Below, piece by piece: positions 25,264 to 32,788 of a DNA stretch of 64,000 bases (its first letter is position 1; every line of letters begins with the position of its first letter). The stretch is taken from positions 721,001-785,000 of the forward strand of contig NZ_CP139304.1 of assembly GCF_034092415.1 (NCBI RefSeq). The letters run 5' to 3'. The position numbers were made by a program, and so were the translations under genes. The notes beneath the pieces were generated by a model that did not search any database, was not told the origin of the DNA, and saw nothing but the letters and a program-made list of their open reading frames with translations. Source of the stretch: Prochlorococcus sp. MIT 1341 (lineage in GTDB: Bacteria; Cyanobacteriota; Cyanobacteriia; PCC-6307; Cyanobiaceae).

Positions 25264-26214
25264 ATGCATGAGATAATAACAAAGGAGAATCATTTAATAG
25301 AACCTTTCACCCGCACTAATCCTTTCCCTTTGGTTGTCTATGATGATTTCATTCATAAAGATTATTGTGATCAACTGATTCAGGAAGCAAACGAAATCAT
25401 AAAAGAAACAATTAAGAATGTCCATGGTGGAAGGTTAATGCTTCCTTGGAAATCTGCTCTTTTTAATGCTTTAACAACAAAAAGCGCTACATGGAGAAAC
25501 TTTGAGGAGTTAATGCCTAAAAATGCTTTAGAAATTTTCAGCAGCATAGTCGGCATGGAATTGAATCAAGCAACAAAATATAAGAAATGGTTAAAAGGCA
25601 AAAGTATTAATATTCACAATGACCTTTATAACATTTCTTCGGGTTTAATTCCTTCACATCGAATAAAAAGTTATAAAAAAAGTCTAGAATTAGACTGCAA
25701 GAGTCTTCCAAATAATAGATTATTAATTTATGGCTTAATTGGAATTTTAGATTCGCTTTACAGGAATATTTTTGGCACAATTGATTTTTTTAAAGGAACT
25801 ATAAACCTTACCCCTCTTTTCGATTATAGTAATGCCAATAGTGGATATACTAGAGAGATTCATAGAGATAGTGATTCCAGAGTCTTTGTTTTACTTCTTT
25901 ATCTAAATTACTTGGAGGACTCTACTGAAGGAGGTACTTTAGATGTTTATGAACCTCTACAGTCACTCAGCAAATACCCTCCTCAAATTCCTCAATCCAA
26001 GGCGAAAAAAATTCTTGAAATTCACCCAAGGCCTGGACGCCTAGTGATTTTCTTCAATCAGTCGAATTCTTACCACGCCGTTAGCAAAATGAGTCGTTCA
26101 AAAATAGGTCGTCATTTTATTTATGGCGGGTATACAATGCAAAACTCTTTAGGCGCCCCTGCTATAAAATCTTCAACCAATAAGCTGCCAACAGAATATT
26201 TTCTTTACAAGTAA
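25264..26214 (+). CDS. 2-oxoglutarate/Fe(II)-dependent oxygenase (prolyl 4-hydroxylase-like)
   Basis: A 316-residue protein whose C-terminal half is a double-stranded beta-helix dioxygenase. The iron ligands are H and D in REIHRDSDSR and the distal His in NSYHAVSKM; the 2-oxoglutarate Arg is probably in SKIGRHFIYGGY. The strand FVLLLYLNYLEDSTEGGTL is typical of P4H-like enzymes. The N-terminal 130 residues are not assigned. Such enzymes hydroxylate protein or sugar-linked substrates; the target here is unknown. It is isolated and AT-rich inside the island. Confidence 0.82.
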   Translation: MHEIITKENHLIEPFTRTNPFPLVVYDDFIHKDYCDQLIQEANEIIKETIKNVHGGRLMLPWKSALFNALTTKSATWRNFEELMPKNALEIFSSIVGMELNQATKYKKWLKGKSINIHNDLYNISSGLIPSHRIKSYKKSLELDCKSLPNNRLLIYGLIGILDSLYRNIFGTIDFFKGTINLTPLFDYSNANSGYTREIHRDSDSRVFVLLLYLNYLEDSTEGGTLDVYEPLQSLSKYPPQIPQSKAKKILEIHPRPGRLVIFFNQSNSYHAVSKMSRSKIGRHFIYGGYTMQNSLGAPAIKSSTNKLPTEYFLYK

Positions 26215-26244
26215 TTATTTATTTTCTTTCTTCTAATAAGTCAG

Positions 26245-26412
26245 ATGGATGCACTTGACCCGCTAAGCCAAGTCGCTGGAGGTAATTCTCCTTCCCCTCT
26301 GCTGTTGATCATGGGGTGCATTGGAGCATTCTTCGCAGGTGCCTTGATCACCTCTCTAATCAGAGGAAGTAAAGAACAGGGTTGGTTTAAGCAAAAAGAG
26401 GAAGATGAATGA
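26245..26412 (+). CDS. small single-span membrane protein (paralogue of 14148-14330)
   Basis: 55 residues with an ATG start: MDALDPLSQVAGG, a membrane segment (LLLIMGCIGAFFAGALITSL) and a basic tail (RGSKEQGWFKQKEEDE). The MDxxDP, GAFFxGAL and RGxKExGWFK pattern is shared with the protein at 14148-14330. Its stop overlaps the next small gene by four bases (ATGA), which supports real translation. Confidence 0.72.
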   Translation: MDALDPLSQVAGGNSPSPLLLIMGCIGAFFAGALITSLIRGSKEQGWFKQKEEDE

Positions 26413-26540
26413 CTGATTCAAATAGAAACGTTGATGACGACTCCTATGACGAAGCGGAGGAACACCTCAGGGGACAAGATCCCCATGAAGAAGATCGTGC
26501 TTACTTTCCGCCTGAAGAGTCACAACCTCCACATTATTGA
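26409..26540 (+). CDS. small acidic protein, 43 residues
   Basis: The frame starts with an ATG overlapping the preceding stop (ATGA). The product is very acidic and disordered-looking (NVDDDSYDEAEEHL, DPHEEDRAYFPPEE) with no membrane segment. The coupling to the membrane microprotein suggests a functional pair. Family not recognised. Confidence 0.55.
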   Translation: MTDSNRNVDDDSYDEAEEHLRGQDPHEEDRAYFPPEESQPPHY

Positions 26541-26791
26541 AGTGAAGTGAAGCTCAAGACGTTTTGCTTCTTGTCTTGCTGGTAATAGGTTCTCCTGTAC
26601 CCCAAATGACATGAGTGGACTTCCGCTTTTAGTTGGATTTCGTCCACTGTTGAACGGCGATATATTGACAGGGTACCTCTAAGTTTTCTTCCTATATAAA
26701 GTCAGCACTTAAAAGGTCAAGATCGATTGGTGATTTTCTTTGTGGTGATGAATATTGTGATTACAAGGATCTTCACCAAGAATCAAAACCA

Positions 26792-26932
26792 ATGAAGGTC
26801 GAAGGCACTCTCTATCAAGGCAGTCAGACTTTTAAGGAGGTTGTGGTTGCCTCCATATTTGACGCTGCAAAAAAGCCTGCTCTTATGTGTAATCCAACGG
26901 CAAAGGTAGTTGCTCAGAACCCAGTGTTATAA
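26792..26932 (+). CDS. small soluble protein, 46 residues
   Basis: An ATG-started frame encodes a beta-rich looking peptide (MKVEGTLYQGSQTFKEVVVA then SIFDAAKKPAL). It is the first of three tightly packed microprotein genes, with 2 bp to the next. The function is unknown. Tight packing with the two following genes supports coding. Confidence 0.55.
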   Translation: MKVEGTLYQGSQTFKEVVVASIFDAAKKPALMCNPTAKVVAQNPVL

Positions 26933-26934
26933 CT

Positions 26935-27033
26935 ATGGATTTCTTTGCCTGGCACTTGGTAGTAGATGCAGTGTTGATCTCTGGTGTTGTGGGATGGATC
27001 GTATGGAAGAACCAAAGCAAGCGCAGTAAATAA
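26935..27033 (+). CDS. very small membrane protein, 32 residues
   Basis: An ATG-started frame encodes one membrane helix (HLVVDAVLISGVVGWIVW) with a basic tail (KNQSKRSK). The stop TAA overlaps the next ATG by one base (TAATG). The length is in the range of photosystem small subunits, but no family can be named. Confidence 0.5.
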   Translation: MDFFAWHLVVDAVLISGVVGWIVWKNQSKRSK

Positions 27034-27200
27034 TGCTTGCCACCATCCGACAAATGCATAACTCAACCCTGGATCGTTATAGGAAGTTGGGTCTGAATAA
27101 CTCCACGATTGCATGGTTGCTATTTGCAGAAGGAATATTTGTGGGTCTGGTAGGCAAAACAATTGTGGAATTAATTGTCTTCGGTTCCCATACGAGCTAG
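27033..27200 (+). CDS. small membrane protein, 55 residues
   Basis: The ATG overlaps the stop of the previous gene (TAATG), which suggests translational coupling. The product has a polar basic N-terminus (MLATIRQMHNSTLDRYRKLG) and one membrane segment (AWLLFAEGIFVGLVGKTIV). The opposite-strand frame over the same bases is rejected. Function unknown. Confidence 0.55.
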   Translation: MLATIRQMHNSTLDRYRKLGLNNSTIAWLLFAEGIFVGLVGKTIVELIVFGSHTS

Positions 27201-27214
27201 TCGCTCTAATGATG

Positions 27215-27367
27215 TCAATTGCTTTTCGACAACCACTTAAATACCCAGTAACCCAATAAAGCAACGATTACCCAAAGGATTAGTGCCCTTATGACCCAAA
27301 GGGAAAGCAGAAGAACTAATACAGAAAGCACAATCCGCTTAGTCATTGCTTTTGTGTCGTCAGTCAT
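27215..27367 (-). CDS. small hydrophobic membrane protein, 50 residues
   Basis: An ATG-started frame encodes MTDDTKAMTKR and then a long hydrophobic stretch (IVLSVLVLLLSLWVIRALIL and onward) that could span the membrane twice, ending KWLSKSN. It converges on the plus-strand microprotein cassette with 14 bp between stops. Family not recognised. Confidence 0.55.
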   Translation of the reverse strand: MTDDTKAMTKRIVLSVLVLLLSLWVIRALILWVIVALLGYWVFKWLSKSN

Positions 27368-27454
27368 GTATTCCCACCGAGGGATCAGAGACATGGGATA
27401 GAACTTTGATTCCTTCCTTTTTAGAGGATTTCTTGGATTTCAGTAAGACATTAA

Positions 27455-27484
27455 AAATGGCGGGGTATTTCGATCCCGCCATTT
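27455..27484 (-). terminator. minus-strand hairpin terminator
   Basis: AAATGGCGGG pairs with CCCGCCATTT (10 bp, 10-nt loop). On the minus strand a TTTTT run follows the stem, so it would end a leftward transcript. No gene is seen directly upstream on that strand. Confidence 0.6.
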
Positions 27485-27583
27485 GAGTCAAGCACTTATT
27501 TTTTAGAAAAATCGTATTTTAACTCCTCATCTAATTCTAATCCTCTGTATTCAGAATTCAACTGTTATAAAAACCTGTTTTGG

Positions 27584-27619
27584 CACAAAAAAAGAGTGAC
27601 CCAACCGGCATCACTCTTT
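27584..27619 (-). terminator. minus-strand hairpin terminator
   Basis: AAAGAGTGA pairs with TCACTCTTT (9 bp, 11-nt loop), followed on the minus strand by a run of seven T. It would stop a leftward transcript arising near the Yfr1-type gene. A short unannotated RNA is possible but not proven. Confidence 0.6.
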
Positions 27620-27761
27620 CTTCTAACGACTGTTTGGGGACAAATCGCTTATATCTTTTTACACATCATGGAACTGAATGAAAACAAAAAGTCCTTATGC
27701 CCTAACAAGCAAAATTACGATTGTTTTTGACTAAGGGTTTACTGGAGGAGTAGAACAGAAG

Positions 27762-27821
27762 TACGACACTCCTCACACAAGTTTGTCGACATGGGTGCTA
27801 CTCGATGAGGGCACCTTTTTT
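27762..27821 (+). ncRNA. yfr1: Yfr1-type small RNA
   Basis: The 11-nt motif ACTCCTCACAC, invariant in the cyanobacterial small RNA Yfr1, is present at 27768-27778 in a predicted loop closed by CGACA/TGTCG. Sixteen bases later comes a terminator hairpin (GGTGC/GCACC with inner CTC/GAG) and six T. A TTGACT box at 27727-27732 and TAGAAC at 27751-27756, 18 bp apart, give a plausible promoter and a transcript of about 60 nt, the expected size. Yfr1 is known to repress outer-membrane porin mRNAs by base pairing. The location inside a genomic island is notable. Confidence 0.82.
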
Positions 27822-27924
27822 ATGTGCCTTGCTTGATGCCCTGATGAGGTCAATTGCCACATGTGCCAGTTGACTAACTTCACTGCTCTTCTGTCTCTTT
27901 CCAGATCTTCTAATAATATTAAAA

Positions 27925-28012
27925 AGTGAGGAGATGAGATCCTCCAGCAGTGGAAACAAGGAAACACTTGCTCTAGATCTCCAAGAGGACCTGCCTTTGA
28001 GCAGGTTTTTTT
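27925..28012 (+). ncRNA. Yfr2-family small RNA
   Basis: Two adjacent copies of GGAAACA (27952-27958 and 27960-27966), the family signature, sit in a loop closed by AGCA/TGCT. An outer stem GGAGAT/ATCTCC (27930-27935 with 27977-27982) surrounds it, and a terminator follows. A TAATAT -10 box at 27914-27919 places the start near 27926. The 5' end GTGAGGAG is perfectly complementary to the CTCCTCAC of the Yfr1-type RNA 150 bp upstream. Which family member (Yfr2-5 or Yfr10) it is cannot be told. Confidence 0.82.
27989..28012 (+). terminator. terminator of the Yfr2-type RNA
   Basis: ACCTGC pairs with GCAGGT across a 6-nt loop (CTTTGA), followed by a run of T. Confidence 0.85.
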
Positions 28013-28141
28013 GTGTCTACTCAAAAGTACTGAGCATGACACTCAAGAGAATTGCCTTAGTGCTGGTCACCAAGCAATCAAAAGAAAACCCAGCAATATC
28101 TACCTAACTTAAAGGAATCCTTGTTCAGTCTTTAGTAAGTG

Positions 28142-28918
28142 ATGAATGACCTCCGTCTGAGAATCTATGAACAGATAATTAACAAGACTCCAGATGGTAG
28201 AACTTCTTTGTTCAATAAAATATGTGGAGTTACTATTTTTATTTCGATCTTTTTTGCAGTCATAGTTACTGAGAATTCAATAGATTATAGATTTGGTGAT
28301 CAAATAGACCTATTGGATTGGATAATTGGTGGTTTATTTTGTATTGAATATATCTTTCGCTTATGGGTAGCACCTCTTGAAGATAAATATGGCAAAGGAT
28401 TGAAAGGTATTTTGCGTTACATGGTTTCGCCAATGGCAATTATAGATATCATTGCAATCGTTCCTTCCTTTATTGGTGTTCGCGCTGAATTAAAGATTTT
28501 AAGAGTCATCCGCCTCCTTCGAATATTGAAGATTGGAAGAAGTGAGAAATTTAAACAAAGTATATTTCACTTCAACTATGCCCTTCGATCAAAGAGTCAG
28601 GAACTACAAATTTCAACCTTTTATACGATTTTGCTCTTACTAATTAGTAGCACCTTTATGTATCTTGCCGAATCATCTATTCAACCAGAGTTATTAGGGT
28701 CAATTCCCAGATGTCTATGGTGGTCAATTACAACCGTATGTGCTGTGGGATATGGCGACTCAATTCCTATTACGGCACTTGGGAAAACAATTGCATCGGC
28801 AACTTCTCTTATGGGTATTGGTGCAATAGCAATCCCTACAGGAATACTTGCTTCAGGTTTTAGTGAGTCACTGAGTGTTCAAGAGAAGGTGCTTAAAGAA
28901 GAACCATTAGAAAAATAA
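28142..28918 (+). CDS. voltage-gated potassium channel-like ion transporter
   Basis: A 258-residue six-helix ion channel protein. Helices S1-S3 run to about residue 110, the voltage-sensor-like S4 is LRVIRLLRILKIGR (120-133), and S5 is followed by the pore loop and S6. The filter reads TVCAVGYGD (198-206): the GYGD is standard, but Ala replaces the Thr that normally precedes VGYGD. The start is the ATG at 28142, directly after a GTG that could also serve. It is the last intact protein gene of the island. Potassium selectivity is inferred from the filter. Confidence 0.85.
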   Translation: MNDLRLRIYEQIINKTPDGRTSLFNKICGVTIFISIFFAVIVTENSIDYRFGDQIDLLDWIIGGLFCIEYIFRLWVAPLEDKYGKGLKGILRYMVSPMAIIDIIAIVPSFIGVRAELKILRVIRLLRILKIGRSEKFKQSIFHFNYALRSKSQELQISTFYTILLLLISSTFMYLAESSIQPELLGSIPRCLWWSITTVCAVGYGDSIPITALGKTIASATSLMGIGAIAIPTGILASGFSESLSVQEKVLKEEPLEK

Positions 28919-29101
28919 TCTTCTTTGAACTGGTTGACTTCCACTATTTCTATCTAGATGCACAACCCTTGCATACTGCTCTGAATAAGCACAGTACTTA
29001 CAACATTGATTAGTTTCTGGTATTTCCTGTTAATTAATCAGAGCAACCATCTCTTCAACTTGTCCTCCGATCCAGCTATTGACCATGGCTCTTATGGGAT
29101 A

Positions 29102-29344
29102 TTACTCATTATGACCACTGCGATGTTCTTGCAGCGGCCCATCAATGAACAGATCAATCGCTTCTTTGAGAGTTTCTGGCGGTAGTTGATCTAACTCCGC
29201 TGGTTTTTGTAGAGAACCTTCAAAAGCATTTGCCCATAACAAAGCTTGGCTTTTTGAGACAAATGTTTTGGCTTTTGGACCTTGATATTGCTTCCTTCGA
29301 ATGAGTGCTTGCCAGCCTTTGCCGCTCCTTCTAATCGTTGCCAT
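29102..29344 (-). pseudogene. truncated tyrosine recombinase (integrase N-terminus)
   Basis: An 80-residue remnant matching the arm-binding N-terminal domain of phage-type integrases: MATIRRSGKGWQALIRRKQY, KAKTFVSKSQALLWANAFE, then the beginning of a core-binding helix (PPETLKEAIDLFID). The frame stops after GPLQEHRSGHNE, so the core-binding and catalytic domains with the Arg/His/Tyr residues are missing. It lies 142 bp from the 3' end of tRNA-Thr, the usual place for an integrase of a tRNA-inserted element. Confidence 0.8.
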
Positions 29345-29409
29345 TTCTCTTGAATTGCATCAGGTTAGATGCATCAAGCAAGAGTGATCAGGAGATCAAA
29401 ATGGACTAA

Positions 29410-29427
29410 AAAGTGGACGTCCACTTT
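29410..29427. repeat. 18-bp perfect palindrome between integrase relic and tRNA
   Basis: AAAGTGGAC followed by its reverse complement GTCCACTTT. It lies between the truncated integrase and tRNA-Thr. A related but imperfect copy (AGTGGACTTCCGCTTT) is found at 26614-26629. It could be a recombinase or regulator binding site; the function is not known. Confidence 0.8.
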
Positions 29428-29485
29428 CAGCCTTTTAGAACCTTTGGTGCCTGAGATTCTTTCCTTTGGTTGAGGTCTGGGCTCA

Positions 29486-29557
<72 letters not shown>

Positions 29558-29567
29558 TTGTGGAAGG

Positions 29568-29649
29568 TGGGCCGGGTTGGATTTGAACCAACGTAGGCAG
29601 AGCCAGCGGATTTACAGTCCGCCCCCATTAACCACTCGGGCACCGACCC
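29568..29649 (-). tRNA. tRNA-Tyr (GUA)
   Basis: Acceptor GGGTCGG pairs with CCGGCCC, the anticodon is GTA (TAC at 29613-29615 on the plus strand), a long variable arm marks it as type II, and the T-arm is GGGTTGGATTTGAACC in plus-strand reading. It lies 10 bp from tRNA-Thr and is probably transcribed together with it. Confidence 0.97.
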
Positions 29650-29756
29650 GAACCACATGCAGACCTTATCAGTTTAATGCCCCTATTCAAAGATTACTCT
29701 TGAAGGGCACTTGTCGGGATCGATAGGATCCAGGTAGTTATCATAATTTCTTGGGC

Positions 29757-30200
29757 ATGCGCTTATTGCTAATTAACGGCCCGAATCTCAATCTTCTTGG
29801 AACACGCGAGCCCGAGATGTATGGTTCTTTCAGCCTTGAAGAGATTGAAGAAAAGCTTTGTATGAAGGCAAAACAAGAAAATATTCAGCTTGATTGCTTT
29901 CAAAGTAACTGTGAGGGCGCTTTAGTTGATCGAATACATCAGGCCATTGAGCAAGTCGATGGGATACTTATTAACGCAGGGGCTTATACACACACCTCTA
30001 TTGCGATAAGAGATGCTCTATTGGCGGTGAATATTCCTTACGTTGAGTTGCATTTAAGCAATACCTATTCAAGAGAAATCTTTAGAGAAAAGTCTTTTCT
30101 TGCAGATCGAGCATTAGGAATTGTCAGTGGTTTTGGCCTAATGAGTTACCACTTGGCCATGGATGGCCTTGTTTCCCATTTAAAAAAAAACATTGAATAG
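29757..30200 (+). CDS. aroQ: 3-dehydroquinate dehydratase, type II
   Basis: A 147-residue shikimate-pathway enzyme removing water from 3-dehydroquinate. The N-terminus [20 protein letters not shown] holds the active-site NGPNLN and Arg; the catalytic Tyr follows in EMYGSFSL, with [16 protein letters not shown] and the His of ELHLSN. The ATG at 29757 gives the standard start; a TTG two codons earlier is less likely. It begins a plus-strand run with the miaE-like gene 2 bp downstream, just outside the island. Confidence 0.95.
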   Translation: MRLLLINGPNLNLLGTREPEMYGSFSLEEIEEKLCMKAKQENIQLDCFQSNCEGALVDRIHQAIEQVDGILINAGAYTHTSIAIRDALLAVNIPYVELHLSNTYSREIFREKSFLADRALGIVSGFGLMSYHLAMDGLVSHLKKNIE

Positions 30201-30202
30201 TC

Positions 30203-30817
30203 ATGCCATCAACAATTACTTTTGAGCGTGATCTCCCTGCAATTAAATGGTTAGCTGCTCCAAGTAGTAATGATTGGCTTTCACAGGCTATAAATAACCC
30301 TCTTGAAGTCCTTATCGATCATGCCCATTGCGAAAGGAAAGCTGCAGGAGCAGCACTTCAGCTTATGTTCAGGTACTTATGCGAGCCTGGCCTTGCCGAG
30401 GCTCTAACTCCTTTAGTCAAAGAAGAGCTGGATCATTTTGAGAAAGTTCTTGCTTTGATCAAAATGAAAGGGCGTTATCTAGAGCCTCTTCCAGCGCCTC
30501 CGTATGGAACACTTCTCTCCAAAGAGATTACGAAAGTTGAGCCTCAAAGGATGCTTGATAGCTTCCTAGTAGCAGGACTAATCGAAGCTCGCAGCCATGA
30601 GAGGATGCAATTGTTAGCAACTAATAGCCCAGACATGGAACTACGCAATTTATATGCTGAGTTAATGGTTAGCGAAGCTCGTCATTTTTCTCTTTATTGG
30701 GTACTAGCCAATGAGCGCTTTGAACAGAAAAAGGTTGAGTGTCGTATAAATGAACTTGCATTAATTGAAGCTTCAATCCTGTCCAAATTGCATCATCAAC
30801 CCCGAATGCATAGTTGA
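30203..30817 (+). CDS. miaE: tRNA hydroxylase MiaE-like di-iron protein
   Basis: A 204-residue ferritin-like di-iron protein. The carboxylate/His ligands appear in DHAHCERKAAGAAL, KEELDHFEKVL, IEARSHERMQLL and SEARHFSLYW. In other bacteria MiaE hydroxylates 2-methylthio-N6-isopentenyl-adenosine at position 37 of tRNA. It has the cyanobacterial length and follows aroQ by only 2 bp. Substrate assignment follows from family homology. Confidence 0.88.
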   Translation: MPSTITFERDLPAIKWLAAPSSNDWLSQAINNPLEVLIDHAHCERKAAGAALQLMFRYLCEPGLAEALTPLVKEELDHFEKVLALIKMKGRYLEPLPAPPYGTLLSKEITKVEPQRMLDSFLVAGLIEARSHERMQLLATNSPDMELRNLYAELMVSEARHFSLYWVLANERFEQKKVECRINELALIEASILSKLHHQPRMHS

Positions 30818-31008
30818 GTTTAGCTGCTTTGAATATCCTATATCCTTTTCATAATTGATTTAAAAGCTATGCGCAAAATCCGTAATTCTAAGACTAAATC
30901 AACTCTCCTCATCCAAATCTAAAACCAACGAAAAGGTTAGATTCTGGTGAATAAATTATCTACAAGAAAGATTCGGAACTAAAATTTTAATTGACTGCTT
31001 TTTGAGTT

Positions 31009-31743
31009 TTGTCATTTATTGGCCTTACTTTTGTTGGGGTTGGACCAGGTGATCCATCCCTTTTAACTATTGCTTCAATTCAAGCAATCAAAGCTTCAAC
31101 AATAATCGCTTATCCCGTATCTGAAGGGAATGTTGATGGTATTGCAGCAAACATAGCCTCCGATTGGTTTTCGGACACCCAAGTGAAACTTCCTCTTAAG
31201 TTTCCTATGGTATCTGAGCCAGAACCCCTTCTAAAGGCTTGGGGAATAGCAGCTGAAAAGCTCGCAAGTTTGGTAGAGAGAGGGGAGCAAGTAGTTTTTC
31301 TTTGTGAAGGTGATGTATCTCTTTTTGCTAGTAGTTCCTATCTCCTGAAATGCCTACAATCCTCTCACTCGGGCTGTCCAATAAGATTAATTCCTGGAGT
31401 GACATCTATATCGGCCGCAGCAGCACTTGGTGCTTACCCACTAGCCCTGCAAAATGATCAGCTCTTGGTTGTTCCTGCACCTGAAGATTCAGAAACTCTT
31501 GAGGCCCTTTTGGACGAAGCTGCCTCCAAAAGAAGAGTTTTGGTTATCATCAAATTAGGACATCGTTGGGCCTGGGTCAGACCGTTACTTAACAAGAAAG
31601 GTTTGTTAAACAAAACATTATTTGCAGAAAGAATTGGATTCACTGATGAAAAAGTCACCTCAGCAATTCATGTAGAAGAATCTCCAAGGCCCTACTTTTC
31701 TTTGCTTATAATTCGTCAATCATGGCCTGAAATCATGCCCTAG
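31009..31743 (+). CDS. cobI: precorrin-2 C20-methyltransferase
   Basis: A 244-residue SAM-dependent tetrapyrrole methylase of cobalamin biosynthesis. The N-terminal LTFVGVGPGDPSLLT is the family signature; VVFLCEGDVSLFASS and RLIPGVTSISAAAALG form the SAM and substrate pocket. The start is a TTG at 31009 because no ATG or GTG gives a complete N-terminus. It ends 11 bp inside the convergent dus gene. Prochlorococcus makes pseudocobalamin, and this is an early corrin-ring step. Confidence 0.92.
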   Translation: MSFIGLTFVGVGPGDPSLLTIASIQAIKASTIIAYPVSEGNVDGIAANIASDWFSDTQVKLPLKFPMVSEPEPLLKAWGIAAEKLASLVERGEQVVFLCEGDVSLFASSSYLLKCLQSSHSGCPIRLIPGVTSISAAAALGAYPLALQNDQLLVVPAPEDSETLEALLDEAASKRRVLVIIKLGHRWAWVRPLLNKKGLLNKTLFAERIGFTDEKVTSAIHVEESPRPYFSLLIIRQSWPEIMP

Positions 31744-32755
31744 ACCTTTTAAAACTTGAATTTTCATGCAACTCAAGATGTTTATCTAACAGATTCAAAG
31801 CTTCTATAGATGTTTTGGTACTAATTAATGCTCTGCGGAGATTATTGGCCCCAGGGAAATCAACACATGTCCAATTAATATGCTTACGGGCAACAAGCAA
31901 ACCATGCTCTCCTTTAATCCTTAAGAGCCCTAATAGATGTTGTCTAAGAAGGCTAAGCCTTTCTTGTTTTTGTGGTGTTTGTATACAAGGTCTTCCTTTT
32001 AAAAAAGCATCAATTTGGCCTACTAACCATGGGGAACCCAAGCTTGCCCGCCCAATCATCACACCATCTGCTCCAGTCAAAGCAAGGCATTCCTTAGCGT
32101 CTTCTGGCGTATTGATATCCCCATTTGCAATCACTGGTATATCTAATACTTGCTTAACCTCTGCGATTGCGCCCCAATCTGCCTTGCCCGAAAAACCCTG
32201 CGCCCTTGTCCTTCCATGCATTGTCAACAGTTTTGCACCAGCTTCTTGCATTCGAATAGAAAAACCAATTGGGTCATATAAATAATGATTCCAGCCCAGT
32301 CGTGTTTTCACCGTTACAGGAATGCTTATTGCATCAGAAACTTCTTTAACGATTCTTGCAGCAAGGTCAGGATCCTTTAAAAGTCCACTGCCTCCACCTT
32401 TTCTAGCAACCTTCTTGACTGGGCAACCCATATTTATATCAACCAAAAATGCACCTAATTCTTCCGCCTTCCTAGCCGCTTCGACCATGGCTGATGGCCT
32501 GTAATCAAAAAGTTGTACGCCTACAGGTCCTTCTTCCTCCTCGAGTAGTTCTACCTTGCAAAGACCATGACCTAATTCCAGACCCTTTGCATTTACCATT
32601 TCAGTAAACAACAAAGCATCTGGAGCCCACTGCCTTACTAAGGCTCTAAAAACACAATCACTTACTCCTGAAAGAGGAGATTGCAAAACCCTAGATCTAA
32701 TAATTCTTGAAGACCCTTGACCTTTGAGGGTTATATAATGTAAATCTTTTTCCAT
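31733..32755 (-). CDS. dus: tRNA-dihydrouridine synthase
   Basis: A 340-residue FMN-dependent TIM-barrel enzyme reducing uridines in tRNA. Visible marks are SPLSGVSDCVFRAL at the N-terminal strand, TEMVNAKGLE, the catalytic Cys in DINMGCPVKKVARKGGGSGL, VTVKTRLGWN, MHGRTRAQGFSGKADWG and IANGDI. Closest in type to DusB-like enzymes. It converges with cobI with an 11-bp overlap and is divergent from the DUF1823 gene. Confidence 0.93.
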   Translation of the reverse strand: MEKDLHYITLKGQGSSRIIRSRVLQSPLSGVSDCVFRALVRQWAPDALLFTEMVNAKGLELGHGLCKVELLEEEEGPVGVQLFDYRPSAMVEAARKAEELGAFLVDINMGCPVKKVARKGGGSGLLKDPDLAARIVKEVSDAISIPVTVKTRLGWNHYLYDPIGFSIRMQEAGAKLLTMHGRTRAQGFSGKADWGAIAEVKQVLDIPVIANGDINTPEDAKECLALTGADGVMIGRASLGSPWLVGQIDAFLKGRPCIQTPQKQERLSLLRQHLLGLLRIKGEHGLLVARKHINWTCVDFPGANNLRRALISTKTSIEALNLLDKHLELHENSSFKRSRA

Positions 32756-32788
32756 AAAATTCTTGTGCTAGATACATAACCTCTTGGG

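Noticed and set aside
26914..27264. Minus-strand frame of 116 codons
   Set aside because: It lies over two plus-strand microprotein genes with coupled starts and stops; its sequence is low in structure and has no family resemblance.
27773..28042. Minus-strand frame of 89 codons
   Set aside because: It covers the Yfr1- and Yfr2-type RNAs and their terminators, so coding is unlikely.
29045..29101. Continuation of the integrase beyond its stop
   Set aside because: Translating the DNA past the stop in other frames showed no core-binding or catalytic motifs, so this is a true truncation, not a single frameshift that could be restored.
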